Of a stretch of 64,000 bases of DNA, positions 20,041-32,259 are shown in pieces. The stretch covers positions 80,177,193-80,241,192 of the forward strand of contig OX465579.1 of the NCBI GenBank assembly GCA_950022655.1, in the 5' to 3' direction. The position numbers were made by a program, and so were the translations under genes. This stretch comes from Alentia gelatinosa (taxonomy: Eukaryota; Annelida; Polychaeta; Phyllodocida; Polynoidae). The notes beneath the pieces are model-generated. The model did no database searches and was not told the DNA's origin. It saw nothing but the letters and a program-made list of their open reading frames with translations. How positions within the stretch are numbered: position 1 is the stretch's first letter; every line of letters starts with the position of its first letter.

Positions 20041-22876
20041 ATGACAGATAGACTACACAAAATGGGGAAAGGACTCCACATAGCTCATGCCAATGTTCAA
20101 AGTTTGAAAAATAAAGCTGATCTTACAGGAATAACCATCAAACAATCTGGCATACAAGCATTCACACTGGCTCACTGCCGATTTCAATGAGGCGATGTTT
20201 AGTATCGATGGCTATACTCTAATTAGAAATGACAGAAAATGGTTGAATCATGATGGCCAAATAAAAATTGGAGGGGGGGTTGGAGCGTATATCAAGAGCG
20301 AAATCGAATACGAGATACTAGACACTCTAAACATGAGCACACCCACTATTGAATCCCTTTGGGTGCAGCTCAAACTACCGCACCAGAAAGACCAAATCCT
20401 TGGTATTATTTACCGCCCACGCAAAGGGGACATAGCGGCATTCACAGAAACACTAATTGAACAAGCAGTCACTGTCAAAAACACCCACAACGCTGAACTC
20501 ACTCTACTAGGTGATTTCAATGTCAATTACCTTGATGCTAATTCCAACGAAACCAAAATCCTCAAAAGTCTTGAACTTGAAACTAATCTAAAACAAATAA
20601 TCGAGGTACCAACTAGATATAACAACACTTATGATTTAATCTTCACAGACACCAGATTTATACACCAACACGGAACACTTGATTACAGCTTCAGTGATCA
20701 CTGTTCTATATACCTCACTAAGAAGAAACAGAAAGATACTTACCATACAAAACAGTACCAGGGTAGATCCTATAAAAACTATAGTAAACAAAACATGCAC
20801 GACCGCCTATCGGGTGTTGATTGGACGCCCCTCTATGAAATGGGCAATCCAGAAGAGGCGTGGAAATTCATGCTTGATAATATCATAGAAATACTTGACT
20901 TAGATTGCCCAATCAGGCAACATCAGATAAGACATAGGGAAGAACCCTGGATTAACGATTATGAAATAGTAGACGCAATACTAGAGAAAAACAGAGGTTG
21001 GCGACACGCCCAGAACACAAGGCTTGAACCAGACTGGATTGAAGCCAGACAATTGCGAAATCACACCAAACATCTCATAATGCATGCAAAACGATACTAC
21101 ATACAAAATCATATGGGTGATGACTGCAAAAAGTTTTGGGGGAAAATCCAGAAATTACTACCCACCAAGCAGGCTTACACATCCATTAACCTAGTAGATG
21201 AGAGCAATGGGAAAGATGTTGACGAAGAAACCACGGCAACATTTATTAAGGATTTCTTCAGTAATATCGGTGCTAAACTGGCCAGTAAGTTCGACAACGA
21301 ATGGGTTGATGATAATACCGAAACTGATTGTCGGATGGATGACTTTCTAATCTCATTGGAAGATACTGAAAAGGTGATAAGGGAAATTGACATATCCAAA
21401 TCCAGTGCAATTGAAGGTGTATCCACTAGGGTACTGAAAGACAGCTTTGAATTACTAAAAGTGGAACTTCAATTCATCTTTAATCTAACACTAGAAAGTG
21501 GGTCCTTCCCTAACTCATGGAAACGAGCTGTTGTTATACCGATCCCGAAACCTAACTTTAAGCATGAGGTTGGGAACCTTAGGCCCATATCACTTTTACC
21601 CTTACCTGGAAAGTTACTCGAAAAGTTAATTCATAAGCACATGTCCATATACCTAGAAAACAACAACCTACTTTACCAAGACCAAGGCGGCTTCCGCAAA
21701 CAACATTCTACAGTCCTTACAACAGCCGAACTAACTGATGACCTCTTTCAACACCTTAACAACAAACAACTAGCACTCACTACTTTTATCGATCTCAACA
21801 AAGCTTTCGACACGGTATCCCATGAAATATTACTAAAAAAACTAATAAGCCTAGGCATCAATAAAAAACTCCAAACCTGGATTCAAAACTATCTCACCAA
21901 TAGAACTCAACGAACTAGAGCCAACAACCAACTATCCGATACCCATACAATTACTCATGGCGTCCCGCAGGGGTCCACTCTTGGGCCCTTGCTCTTCCTG
22001 ATTTTCGTCAATAACATAAATTGCAAACTACAATACTGCCAAGTGAAACTATACGCCGATGACGCGGTAATCTACTTAGGCTGGAACAACATACACGAAA
22101 TCTACACCAAGGTACAACATGATCTTAGTATCATGGAACAATGGTGCAACAACAATCGACTTACAATAAATGCTAACAAAACAAAATCAATGCTCTTTGG
22201 CTCGCGACATAAACTAAATATAAATAACACCTTCGATCTCAAATTGTTTTTGGCCGGCCAGCAGCTAGAGAAAGTGAACAAGTTTAATTACCTAGGTATC
22301 CTACTCGAACCAACACTCACATACGAAAAACAGATCAATAGTATGATTAGTCGAGCATCACATAAGATCTACATGCTTTCGTTCATTCGGAAATACCTAA
22401 CAAGAACACAAGCCATTGCAATCTACAAAGCGAAAATACTGCCTTATCTTGAGTATGGCGGTATTCTTATCCATAACACAAACAGCACATCACTAACTAA
22501 GCTGCAAAGGTGCCAGAACAAAGGCCTACGTGTCTGCTATAACGCTAGAGACCGTGTGCCAACAAATCTTCTCCATAAAACCTTTAATATAAACTATCTC
22601 TATGACAGAAGACAGACCCAACTACTAAAAATAGCTTTTGCTCGCGCCCAAAACCACTCTAACTTAACAAATGCTAACAGACAAACGCGACTGCATGATG
22701 GCCCGGTGCTTCACACATGCCAACACATACAAGTATCGAAATATAAAGAATCAGTTAAATACAAAGCCTCGAATCTCTGGAACACCCAGACACCAACATT
22801 CAGGAAAATTAGTGAAGCAGATTCTATGAGTAGGACCCTGCAACACAGAATGTCAAGACAACTAGACAATTATTAA
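20041..22876 (+). CDS. LINE ORF2: APE endonuclease and CR1/Jockey-type reverse transcriptase, one frameshift
   Basis: The APE start (HIAHANVQSLKNKADL) reads from the ATG at 20041. Near 20160 one base is lost or gained, and the following WLTADFNEAMFSIDGY region continues in the next frame; the remaining 893 residues from 20195 are uninterrupted. Endonuclease motifs: LLGDFNVNYLD, YDLIFTD and SFSDHCS. RT motifs: RPISLLPLPGKLLEK, TFIDLNKAFDTVSHEI (A), HGVPQGSTLGPLLFL (B), YADDAVIY (C) and KFNYLGILLEP (thumb). The catalytic Asp pair is intact. It ends with the usual LWN-containing tail and a stop at 22876. The protein would nick target DNA and copy the element RNA in place. It has no zinc knuckle or RNase H, and its motifs differ clearly from the L1/Tx1-type ORF2 of the minus-strand copy. 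Confidence 0.88.
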
Positions 22877-23265
22877 CTATCCAGAAGCTGAAGCCAGGAC
22901 AGACTAAAGATTTTTTCCTTGTTATTCCCCTTACCCAAACTAAACATGAACCTACCAATGCACTAGTCACTGTTACATATGTGCTTAAACTGTGGTATAT
23001 TCATTAGACTGATGGGGAACCTAGTTTGTAAGACTTTGGGAGGGATGGGATGTCTTGTTGCTGGCCTATCTCGGCCGATCTCTGTATACTTGCACTGTCA
23101 TATCATTACTCAAGCACAATTTGTAGCCATGAACAATGTAAGCCTATTTCTTAGGCACTAATGGCATGTTGAACGCTATTTTTCAGCTGGAGTGGCTGGA
23201 AGATAGGGCTATCTATTAGCCCTAAGCCTTACTCCAGGGTAAATAAAAACCTAAAAAAAAAAAAA

Positions 23266-23370
23266 ACTCTTGTGTGCGGCGTTGCCCGGAACCACTACAC
23301 AGTAAGGACTGACTCTCCACGCCATCTTCTGAAGAACGTCCAAACACTGCTGGACTCCCGCCCCACTACA
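23266..23370. repeat. LTR-like repeat copy A, right part
   Basis: Resumes the repeat broken at 16727: TTGTGTGCGGCGTTGCCCGG up to CCCCACTACA matches 32134-32221 with a few differences, including a short insertion in this copy. Confidence 0.65.
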
Positions 23371-23373
23371 TGG

Positions 23374-23753
23374 TGTAGAGATACTAGATAACGGAAATTA
23401 TAATCGCATATGTATTATACACTTTTGTAATCTTGGGCAACATTAAATATGTAATGCTATCAAATATATTGTGCTTCATAGGTAACACTGAAGATGTATC
23501 TCTATTAACATCGTTTTACATGGACAACATTAAACTTGTATAATTATACTGCATGGTGGTTACAGCTGGATACCAAATTTTGAGATGATCTAGCATGCCT
23601 ATATATATCGAGTGGAAAGAGAATGTAATGTAAGCCGGGTTGCCGTAGCAACGAGGCATCGAGGAGCAGTGCTGCTGTGAGTAATAAAGGCAGTTGGTTC
23701 TAAGCAGTCATCCGGTGTGGACCTTATTCTCTGAGTGCCAGCCAATCTCTACA
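23374..23753 (+). repeat. solo LTR, ~380 bp
   Basis: Begins TGTAGAGAT and ends ATCTCTACA, a 9-base inverted pair with TG...CA ends. It contains a TATA-like CTATATATATCG near 23595 and AATAAAG near 23683, in U3-R-U5 order. Clear flanking duplications are not seen, and it directly abuts the preceding repeat. Confidence 0.6.
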
Positions 23754-23885
23754 ATTAGTTTTATATGCGGCTCCAATATAACATATAATCTGCAACTTAT
23801 TACGCCAAAGTATGCTGACAACATACCTACATGATCTCTAGATTGATCTAACCTGTGTTAATTGGACCGTGACTTTTAGGGTAAA

Positions 23886-24105
23886 GCCGGATACACACCA
23901 AGCGAGAAACGCAGCGAGTTCCGTAATCGCCAACACAAAATGGCCTATATGTGAGCTATTATTTTATAGTTCACCTGATTATTGCTTCCAAGATGCTAAA
24001 TTATAGGCAGGAGATATTCCTATGAAATGATATCTCACATACACGCCAATTTGTGTTGGCGATTCCACAGATCACTGCCTTCACTCGCTTGGTGTGTCCC
24101 CGGTA
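23886..24105. mobile_element. palindromic MITE, ~220 bp
   Basis: CCGGATACACACCAAGCGAG at the left is inverted as CTCGCTTGGTGTGTCCCCGG at the right. The pairing extends inward over about 75 bases, including AATCGCCAACACAAA / TTTGTGTTGGCGATT. No coding capacity. Superfamily not assigned. Confidence 0.7.
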
Positions 24106-24246
24106 TGAGGCTGTCTTCACTGTGAGGTCAATAGCAGTGTAATAGTAAGTTAATGGTAGTAGGTCAGGCCTTAGGAATCTGAATTAGTGTACAATTTATA
24201 CGCGATTGTATGAATATAATAAAAAAGAACTGGGATATTCTTATAT

Positions 24247-24375
24247 ATTAGTGTTGTATTTTTCGTGCCACCAGAGTTTGATGTTATCTCTGTCCGGTTG
24301 TTCAGAAAATAAATTCCGAACAACTGGACAGAAATAACGTCAAACTCTGGTGACACGAAAAAATACAACACTAAT
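24247..24375. mobile_element. hairpin MITE, ~62-base arms
   Basis: ATTAGTGTTGTATTTTTCGT at the left end pairs with ACGAAAAAATACAACACTAAT at the right. The arms meet around GTTGTTCAGAA / TTCCGAACAAC with a loop of a few bases. Nearly the whole element would fold as one stem. Confidence 0.7.
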
Positions 24376-26221
24376 GACACAACTGAGAGGGAGAGACACT
24401 GACCGACAACTATGGAGAGGACCTGTTTTTAGGACAAGGGGAGTCTAGTTCTGTTTCTCTGAAATTCAAGCCAGAGAACAAATTGACTGGGCCAAAACTG
24501 GGCCGAAACCACGATGGGACCGGATGCCGTTTCTGTAAATAGATTAAAAGAAGAACAGGAAGGAGAAAATTATTGAAGACAGACAGCCTGCACCAGAACA
24601 ACGGAGACAGTGAAGGGTCAGGACGCCCTTTCCCAAAGACAACATGAAGAGATCAAGAAACGGAGGAACAAGGAAACAAAAAATGAGTGTCACGGTGACC
24701 ACAAAAAGAACCCCAAATAAACCAACAAAGACAGAGGAAGGGTCTAACATCCTTTCGCTGGGGAAATGTGAGGAAAAGGAATCAAAAACATAAAGTTTGA
24801 TTTCTAGAATCCACAATACATAGTGCACAAAAATAAAATTGCACACATTACAATTTCAACTAACTGTTCAGAACTAATGTTATATTCCAAATTATTTCCT
24901 TAAAAAATCACCTACCATAGACTAAATCTACACAAACTAGGCACTATGAAAGGTGTGATGATGCAAGGCGTCGGATCTTTTTACAAAAATCAACAAAAAC
25001 CCACACTCGGAACTCACCTTGTACACCCTCAGTAAACACAGCTCTATATAGAGACTCAGATAGAGACTCCAAGGCGCAAGCAGGTCATGACCCAGAAACG
25101 CGATTTAGGCCAATCCCAGGCAGACTAACTACGCCTTCACCCCGATCCTTGTACTGGTTCCCTACCCTAATGAAACTAGGAGCAAATATTGTTTCCATTT
25201 ATAATGGAAGAGCGCGGTATACCTAAATCATTTCATTAAATAAAAGTAAGAATGTTCCAATAAACCCAGAGAATTGATAGGTGTTCTCAAGTATCAAAAG
25301 AAAAAACAATCGCGGCCGGCCCTCGCCCCCGCCGCCTCACTCGTGGGTGTTGGTAGAGAAACCCCCGCCCCATCCTCCGTACTGGTGATGCGGCTGTCCC
25401 CCTCACAGCAATCCTCACAGCCGCCCTCTCAGTCACCCTCTCTGTGCACCACCAACATATCTGCTGCTGACGCCGCTTTAACACCCACCGCTTTAACACC
25501 CGCCGCCTTGACTCTGGGTAATCTGTCCACACACAAGTTCTGGTGGTAGAGGTTTTGGTGGGGGTTAGGCGGGGGATCGGCAGGGGTTCGGCGGGGGTTA
25601 GGCGGGGGATAAGTGGGGGTTAGGCAAGGGTAGGAGTTGTGCGGTGGGCCCTAACTTATACCACTGAGACCACCTCTGAAAGCATTATAAAGGCTTACAT
25701 CGAGAACCCTACAAAATAGTTGTGTTTTGAAAAACTGGAAAGTTTTTGAGAAACTGGAAATCTAGATATTAATTAATCCATGACCAGTCACCTAGAAATT
25801 TAGAAACATTTATTGAATTTGTAAGTGATAATGTGGGAATAATGCCTATTTAGACATTAGGAATAAAGGGCATAAGGCATTAAGCCTTAGAAGTCAATGT
25901 CTGTATGAATGGTGTTGGAAAGGCAGTTACAAATCTGAGCAGGCATTGCACATGCTGGTGGTGGCGCCCTCTCATAGGTGTACGTCTCCCAATTGCAGTT
26001 CGACATCTATCCCACATGGGGAAGATATGGTTTTTTTATCCACCGAATACAAAGTGCCCATAGAAAATACATAGGCAGCGTGTATGGACATACCCGGTGC
26101 ATACGGATATGTTGTATGCTCTGGGTGGCGCATACAGAAAAATAGTGCGTAAGGAAAAATAGTGCATAACTAAAATGAACTGATATCGACATGTCACTTG
26201 TGCAGAAAAGGTGGATAATAA
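24376..26221. other. non-coding, with a G-rich tract at 25552-25635
   Basis: No supported gene. A GC-rich patch (25310-25550) has a Pro/Ala/Ser-rich chance frame of 91 codons. It runs into repeated GGGGGTTAGGC units (25552-25635), a plus-strand sequence with G-quadruplex potential. Confidence 0.5.
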
Positions 26222-26371
26222 ATACAATATAGACTGGTTTCAGATAAAAGCGTTTGAATGCTCCTCGGAGTTGACTCTACGCAATATCCTCGCATACGCT
26301 CGGATGTTACTACGCGTCAACTCCTCGGAGCATACAGCCGCTTGTATCTGAAACCAGTCAATATTGTGTAT
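26222..26371. mobile_element. palindromic MITE (GACTGGTTT TIR family), copy 2
   Basis: ATACAATATAGACTGGTTTC at the left is inverted as GAAACCAGTCAATATTGTGTAT at the right. The arms continue through CTCCTCGGAGTTGAC to a centre with CGCATACGCTCGGATGTTACTACG. The end and the GTTGACG / ATATCC core are shared with 5232-5380, while the arm middles differ. Confidence 0.7.
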
Positions 26372-27189
26372 GTATCTACGAGGGGCCTAACCAAGAGCCA
26401 TGGAGGCATATTTCGTTCTCTGGAGCCCCCACAGCAACTGCATCGTGCACTGCCCCCCGCCTCAAGGCACCCCTTTCATAAGATCTCACACTCTCTAAGT
26501 GGTATTCTGTGCTCTCACTACGCTCTATAGGAGATTACAATTGGCCTGAGACTTTAATCAGCACTAGTACCCGCCCTTACCCACATATTATTGCCACAGG
26601 TCCCCGCCCTTAAAGGGTAAAGGTTTCTTCCTTTTGAGTAAGCGCTTGCCATCCGATCTAATTTCCTCACCCCGTGGTCTTGAGTATTTTCACTGTTCTC
26701 AGTACCCGTATTTCCACCGCTGACACTGCCAAGCATGTCCTCACGTAGTTCATTATTATTTGGTTCTTTCTTGTATTCTCTTCCCATGTACCTAATTAAC
26801 AGCTCATCTTCCCTTCTTTCCAGAGCTGCCACACCAGTGAGACTATGCAGGTCGTCCACAGTGTGCACCATGGCGAAATCCTTCAATCACAACTATTCTG
26901 CATCTTTTGTAGCTTTACCAGCATACATTTATTTTCTACCCCAATAAAATTCGCACTATAATCTAATGTGTGAAGCGTACAACTACTTTAAATGACATTA
27001 AAGCTCTGTGTTTACTAAAGGAGAAAAGCTTAAATTCAATGCAGAGTCCAAATCGACAGCGGTGGGTTTAGAAGTGTTTCTGATCTGCTACGCCACGTCT
27101 AACTGCCTAATTCCAAATCGACTCCTAGATACTAGTAGCTGTAGACGCGCTCCAGTTTATGAAGACCTACAAAAGCGTCTATATCAGAA
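26372..27189. other. non-coding
   Basis: Only weak reading frames; the longest is a 110-codon minus-strand frame (26886-26554) with no recognisable motif. No gene supported. Confidence 0.45.
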
Positions 27190-27475
27190 GTCTCAGTCTC
27201 TTCAACTTATTAGGTGGTCCGAACCAACACACCTTAGTTTTCTTTTTATTTACTGTCAATATATTTTCTCTACTCCAATCTATAAATTTATCCATTGTCT
27301 TCTGAAGAGTCCCAAATACTTTCTTAGTATCCGGTCTGAACAATAAACCACAATATCATCGGCATGGATTGTAAAGTTAATATCGTCACAGACTCCACAA
27401 ACATCAAGTATATGATAGCAAGGGTCCAAGTACGGACCTAGTGGGACTCCGTAATTCATTTCAGACTCAACGGAC
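27190..27475 (-). pseudogene. LINE reverse transcriptase fragment
   Basis: Read on the minus strand from 27475, a frame gives NYGVPLGPYLDP (decayed motif B), then CDDINFTIHADDIVVY (motif C with its Asp pair), followed by stop-containing sequence resembling the thumb. CR1/Jockey type, heavily decayed. Confidence 0.6.
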
Positions 27476-27522
27476 TTGGAGGTGGAGAAACGACCTTGTT
27501 GTATGTTTGTAAAATACGATCT

Positions 27523-27880
27523 AATGCCCCAGTCACACTGGCGTATACTTTGGCGTTTCTTCTACGTATTTGAATTGGTGGGGACTACGTATTACCTACG
27601 GATTTGGAACGTATCCGTCTGCTTTGCTTTAACGCCTTATGCCCCAGTCACACTGGCGTAAAAAGCGGCGTTTTCCCGTGTACGCACGTCTACGTATGTT
27701 TGAGGGGCAGTATGGTTCAGGGGAAGTTAGCTTCAGGACAGTTTAGTGAGGGGCAGTATGGTTTGATGCAATTTGATTCAGGGGCAGTATTTTGGAGGAG
27801 CAGTAAGTTTGAGGGACAGTTCTTTGAGGGACACTAAGATGAGAGTCAATATGGTGAAAGGCAGCATGGCGAGGGGCAAT
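27523..27880. repeat. direct repeats and a degenerate minisatellite
   Basis: TGCCCCAGTCACACTGGCGT occurs at about 27525 and again at about 27639. From 27700 to 27880 an imperfect ~15-bp unit close to GAGGGGCAGTATGGT is repeated about ten times. Confidence 0.5.
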
Positions 27881-28250
27881 ATGATACAATATGCCTATCC
27901 ACAAACCTACTAAGCAACCTCCCCACCCCCCCCCCCCCCCAATCAACTTACCCATATTGCTGGCTACCCACCCAACACTCCTGGTATATATAAACACACA
28001 TGTATACTGTAACGGTAAATACAGAATGACAAGAACCACCAGATACAGTGTACAGGATACTATGATTTATTACATGAGCCTACGGATACAATCACACTAA
28101 CGCGGTTTGTAAGCCTGGCCTACGTGTCTAAGCAGTGTTCATGACCTCGCCTCTAGGGTTGGTCCACCCAGAATGACTCGACTGAGCTGCGCTTGCTGTA
28201 TTTATAGTAAAACGTGACGTCATATGCAGCAACTCAGCGTCCACCGCATC

Positions 28251-28310
28251 GTAATTCGGTGTAATTCGGTGTAACGCGGTGGGGTTCGGTGGCACTCGGT
28301 GTGGTTCGGA
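28251..28310 (+). repeat. 10-bp tandem repeat, six units
   Basis: Six consecutive decamers: GTAATTCGGT twice, then GTAACGCGGT, GGGGTTCGGT, GGCACTCGGT and GTGGTTCGGA. Confidence 0.8.
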
Positions 28311-28680
28311 GGAGGATATCCATCCTCCTCTCCTACCCTCGGTAGGGCTGTTGTACAACCACACGGCGCCTCCCAGATCCACCCCATACCCGCTACACTC
28401 TCCCTACCTCAATTACTAGCAAGTTCCTCTTTTTTCTTTTTAAAGGCTGAGACCCCCTCCTCGCCAGGGCGCCCATCTATTCTGTCTCTCCGGAGCACGG
28501 GGGTGGGGGTGGGGGGGGGGGCTGCTCGGGGGGTTCTCTACATAGGGGATCTAGAATGACCTCTCCTGAGGTCCTGCTCCACTCGAGGAGCTTATGGATA
28601 AACTAATTATCACATAAATTTAATTTTATGCTTACTTACTCATAATGTTTACCAAACCTATAGCAAGGATTACCACTGGT

Positions 28681-28840
28681 GACCTCTTAGTGGGGTCTAC
28701 CAGGGAACTCTGGTAATACTCTGGGGACCGCTTATGGGGGTCTACCAGGTCTCTGACAATACTCTGGGGACCGCTTATGGGGGTCTACCAGGTCTCTGAC
28801 AATACTCTGGGGACCGCTTATGGGGGTCTACCAGGTCTCT
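28681..28840 (+). repeat. 43-bp tandem repeat, about 3.7 units
   Basis: Units start at 28681 (45 bp, diverged), 28726, 28769 and 28812 (partial). The 28726 and 28769 units look identical (GACCGCTTATGGGGGTCTAC...ACTCTGGG). Confidence 0.85.
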
Positions 28841-29550
28841 TCTTCTTCCGTCGCCATTTCCTCCACTTTCCGCCAACCTAGGCTGTCCAGACATCGCATC
28901 CTCCTTGGGGCTCCGCAAGGGAACAAACACCGAATATCAACACAGAGTTTTCCCGCTTGCCTGCTCCACTAGTTGCCTAGCACCCCCTACCCGGTGTCCT
29001 CGTCTCCACTGTCACCTCCGTGTTCAACTCGGGATACCACCAGAGGCTTCTCCTATTGCTTCTTTACCCCTCCACCATGAAGAGTGACCACCCAGCCTAC
29101 TCCCAGTTGACCCCCATACCCGCTACAATACACACACACACACACACACCTGTACACACACCTACACAAACTCACTTATACAAGACATTTTCCTAGAAAT
29201 TCCGTATGCATGTGTAAGAAAAATCCAGCCTTCAAACCCCCCCCCCTCCCCCCAATGTACGCTTCTGTACACATTTCGTCTACCCCCCCCCCCCCCCCGC
29301 CTTGCTGCGCACATACTTTATGGATGGCTCCTAAAGAAATATTCTTTCTAACAACCACATTCACACAGGGTAAAAAACATGTCCAAACAGCAGTCCAAAA
29401 GCAGTTCTTGGTAAATCCACAACAACGAAGAATAACACCGAGGGGACCTCATGATGGGATACAGACATCCCAAGAAACATTCAGGATTATGCACTTAGCT
29501 CAAAACTAAACAAAAACAAACAAAAAACATCTTATGGAACCTCGCAGAGA
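28841..29550. other. non-coding with simple repeats
   Basis: C-rich runs (29240-29256 and 29285-29298) and a CA microsatellite (29130-29150). No gene seen. Confidence 0.5.
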
Positions 29551-30545
29551 TTGGCTAGGAATAATCAGGATGACTGTGTAGTGAGCCTGAATGATGAAAC
29601 CATATACTGGGTGCCCTCCTATAAGTATTTGGGTGTGACTTTAGATCGGTGCATGAATTTCAAAGCTCATATAGGTAATTTATCAAACCAAATATTACAC
29701 AAAATTTACCTTCTCAAGAAGATAAGACCATACATTACCGAAATGGCGGCGAAAGCAATTTATAAAACTATCTTACTACCAGTTATTGACTATGGAGACA
29801 TTTATATGCTAACTCTAGCTTTTATGATAGGAATAAGTTACAAGTACTGCAAAATGCAGCCCTGCGAACTATTCTCCAAGGGCACCCACATACTCATATA
29901 GTCATACTACATCGCTCACTACAAATACCATACTTATCAGACCGAAGAAAGACTCATATATTAAACCATATGTACACCAAACGACAAGACAACTCATTGC
30001 TTCAGGAACAACGATGTCCTACTAGAGCAAACGCTACTCCGATTTTTAAAATATCTCTACCTCGCTCAAATATGTATAAACGTTATATAATGTATTATGG
30101 AGCGGTTGCCTGGAACCAACTTTCCCCAGGTATAAGAAATATTAACTCATTAGAAACCTTTGAAAAGGTGCAAAAGGAATTATTGACGGACTTGGTGCCC
30201 TGACGTTGTACACGAATTTAATAAAACCTATTGAATACTACCGATGAGATGTCACCTACTTGCACCTACTTGCCAATATATTAATTACATTAACTGCTGT
30301 CTCTTCATGGGCCTTCTAAAGGCAGGATTCCAACGCCCTCAGGGCACGATACTCATACTTATCTCTATTTGTTATTTTGATTCACCTGTTGTACATATGT
30401 TGCCAAGCGCCAATGAAACAATGAATGATTTGTATACTGTTTATATTGGCTGGGAGTGCATTGAAACCAGTTGTAAAACTGAGCACATCCCAGGATAAAT
30501 AAATGTTTTAAAAAACAAAACAAAATACAAACCAAAAAACGACCA
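29551..30545 (+). pseudogene. LINE ORF2 C-terminal fragment with 3' UTR and A-rich end
   Basis: Frames 29551-29901 and 29970-30203 contain a thumb region (YKYLGVTLDRCMNFKAHI), the segment LLPVIDYGDI and a final AVAWNQLSPGIRN tail of CR1/Jockey type, with a frameshift between them. About 340 bp of 3' sequence follows, ending in A-rich sequence at 30505-30545. The 5' part is missing. Confidence 0.65.
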
Positions 30546-30547
30546 AA

Positions 30548-31693
30548 GTGAAAAAGATCAACAACCCACCGCAAGCAATTCGTGCAAGGAAACAAGTACT
30601 GTCTAACAAGCAAAAGGTTGAGAACTGGCGCCCGATTAGCTTATTACCGTCCCCGTCCAAAATACTTGAGCATGTCATCTTAGACTATCTTGATAACGAA
30701 ATGGCAGGGAAAATGAACAAACGACAGTTTGGGTTCATGAAAGGCAAGGGTACCGGTGACGCCATCTTTAGGCTAATACAGGCAATTTTTTGCAACAGGG
30801 ACAACCAGGAAATGACTGCTTGTTGTTTCTATGATGCCAAAAAGGCATTTGACTGTGTCCCAAGAAAATATCCTGCTCGAGAAAATATCAAAAGTATATG
30901 GAATCTCAGATACCTTGGTTTCTTGGTTGACCAATTATCTATCTAACCGCAAGCAGAGTGTGTTGTTTAATGGTGTCGTTTCAGATATTATTGATGTTGA
31001 TGTTGAGTCCCACAAGGGTCAGTTCTGGGACCCAAGTTATTCAATATATATGTCAATGATATGACAACCAACCTCCCAACGTGCGAAGCACTGCAGTATG
31101 CGGATGACCTGGTGGTTTTCACCAGTGGAAGAATCGAAAGGGAAGTGGTTTATAATCTACAGTGTGGATCTGATAGCATTCTGGGCTGGTGCAAACGCAA
31201 TGCTATGACAATCAATACCAGCAAAACCAAGACCTGTTGGTTTGCGACTGCACCTAAGCTGAGACATCTCTCCCCGCTACAAATTAAATTTGAAAATGAA
31301 ATCCTGCCATTGGTGACCTCATATCGTTACCTTGGTATAGTTCTTGATAGTCAACTGAAGTTGCACACACATTTGCATGAAATCGCTAGAAGTGTAAGCT
31401 CCAAAATATACCGGCTGAGCAAGATTAGATCATGCCTGACGAAAGAGATAGCGAGAACTCTCTACCTGACTACCATTAGGCCATTGATGGAATATTGTGG
31501 GTATCTCTACGATGGGGGCCAGCAAAAAGATATTGATAAGCTGCAGAAACTGCAGAATAGGGCACTGAGGATAGTCGTTCAGCAGTATAAGGGTAGAACA
31601 CCTGTAGACAAGCTGCATGAGCTAAGTAAAGTTAGTAAGTTGGAGTTTAGACGGAGAAGGCAGCTGCTTACTATCATGTATAAATTGTCATGA
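30548..31693 (+). pseudogene. LINE reverse transcriptase fragment, frameshifted
   Basis: Three frames in order give WRPISLLPSPSKILEH, FYDAKKAFDCVPR (motif A), PQGSVLGP near 31010 (motif B), LQYADDLVVF (motif C) and the thumb YRYLGIVLDSQ, ending at a stop at 31693. At least two frameshifts lie near 30930 and 31010. It abuts the LTR-like repeat that follows. Confidence 0.75.
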
Positions 31694-31721
31694 GACCCTC
31701 TAGAATTAGATAAGAGAATAA

Positions 31722-32221
31722 GATGCAAGATTGGAAGACCCCTTTCTGGAACGCTAGTTCCTGGCGGGACCCCCTCTACGAACAACTACGTAGGTTGGTT
31801 TGGTTCTCGGTAGGTTTGCACGAACTTAGTAACACAAAACACAACTCACGTGTTTAATAAACAGGAATGTTTATAAACAACTTACTACCTGGAAAGATCT
31901 GGAAGATCTTTCCCACAAGTACAGTACCCCAGCACAGTGTGCCGTGTAACGCTGGAGAGGCTAATCTAAAAGACTCACCTAACCACCAGGAAGGTTACGA
32001 GAACCCACCTGCAAAGATGAGGGTCCAAGGGTCCGCTCTCAGGGACAGATGCGCAAGGACAGCCTGTCGACCTACTGCAAACGCTGAGTATATATACCCA
32101 GCATTACGTAATCCCAGCCTCCGCCGCGCCACTATTGTGTGCGGCGTTGCCCGGAACCACTACACAGTAAGGATTGACTCTCCACGCCATTTTCCGAACA
32201 CTGCTGGATTCCTGCCCCACT
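31722..32221. repeat. LTR-like repeat copy B, uninterrupted
   Basis: Matches 16333-16727 plus 23270-23370 as one continuous ~500-bp block. On the minus strand it starts TGTAGTGGGGC and has TATATATACTC at a promoter-like position, as in an LTR. It serves as the empty-site reference for the LINE at 16728-23265. Confidence 0.65.
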
Positions 32222-32259
32222 ACAGTTCAAACACCTTTACCTGGTCAGTTGTGCAGTCA

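Larger units (their letters stand above)
16728..23265 (+). mobile_element. full-length LINE carrying NADAR and SGNH-hydrolase domains
   Basis: The element interrupts a repeat whose uninterrupted copy is at 31.7-32.2 kb. The tetramer ACTC stands at 16724-16727 and again at 23266-23269, right after a run of 14 or more A, as expected for a target-site duplication. Order: short 5' UTR, ORF1 (16877-18211), SGNH ORF (18284-18934), 1.1-kb spacer, ORF2 (20041-22876), ~390-bp 3' UTR with AATAAA near 23242, and the A tail. All ORFs are intact except for one shift near 20160, so the insertion looks fairly young. The RT type is CR1/Jockey-like. Confidence 0.88.

Noticed and set aside
25274..25549. 91-codon Pro/Ala/Ser-rich frame
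   Set aside because: Low complexity in a GC-rich patch, no domain and no neighbouring gene structure.
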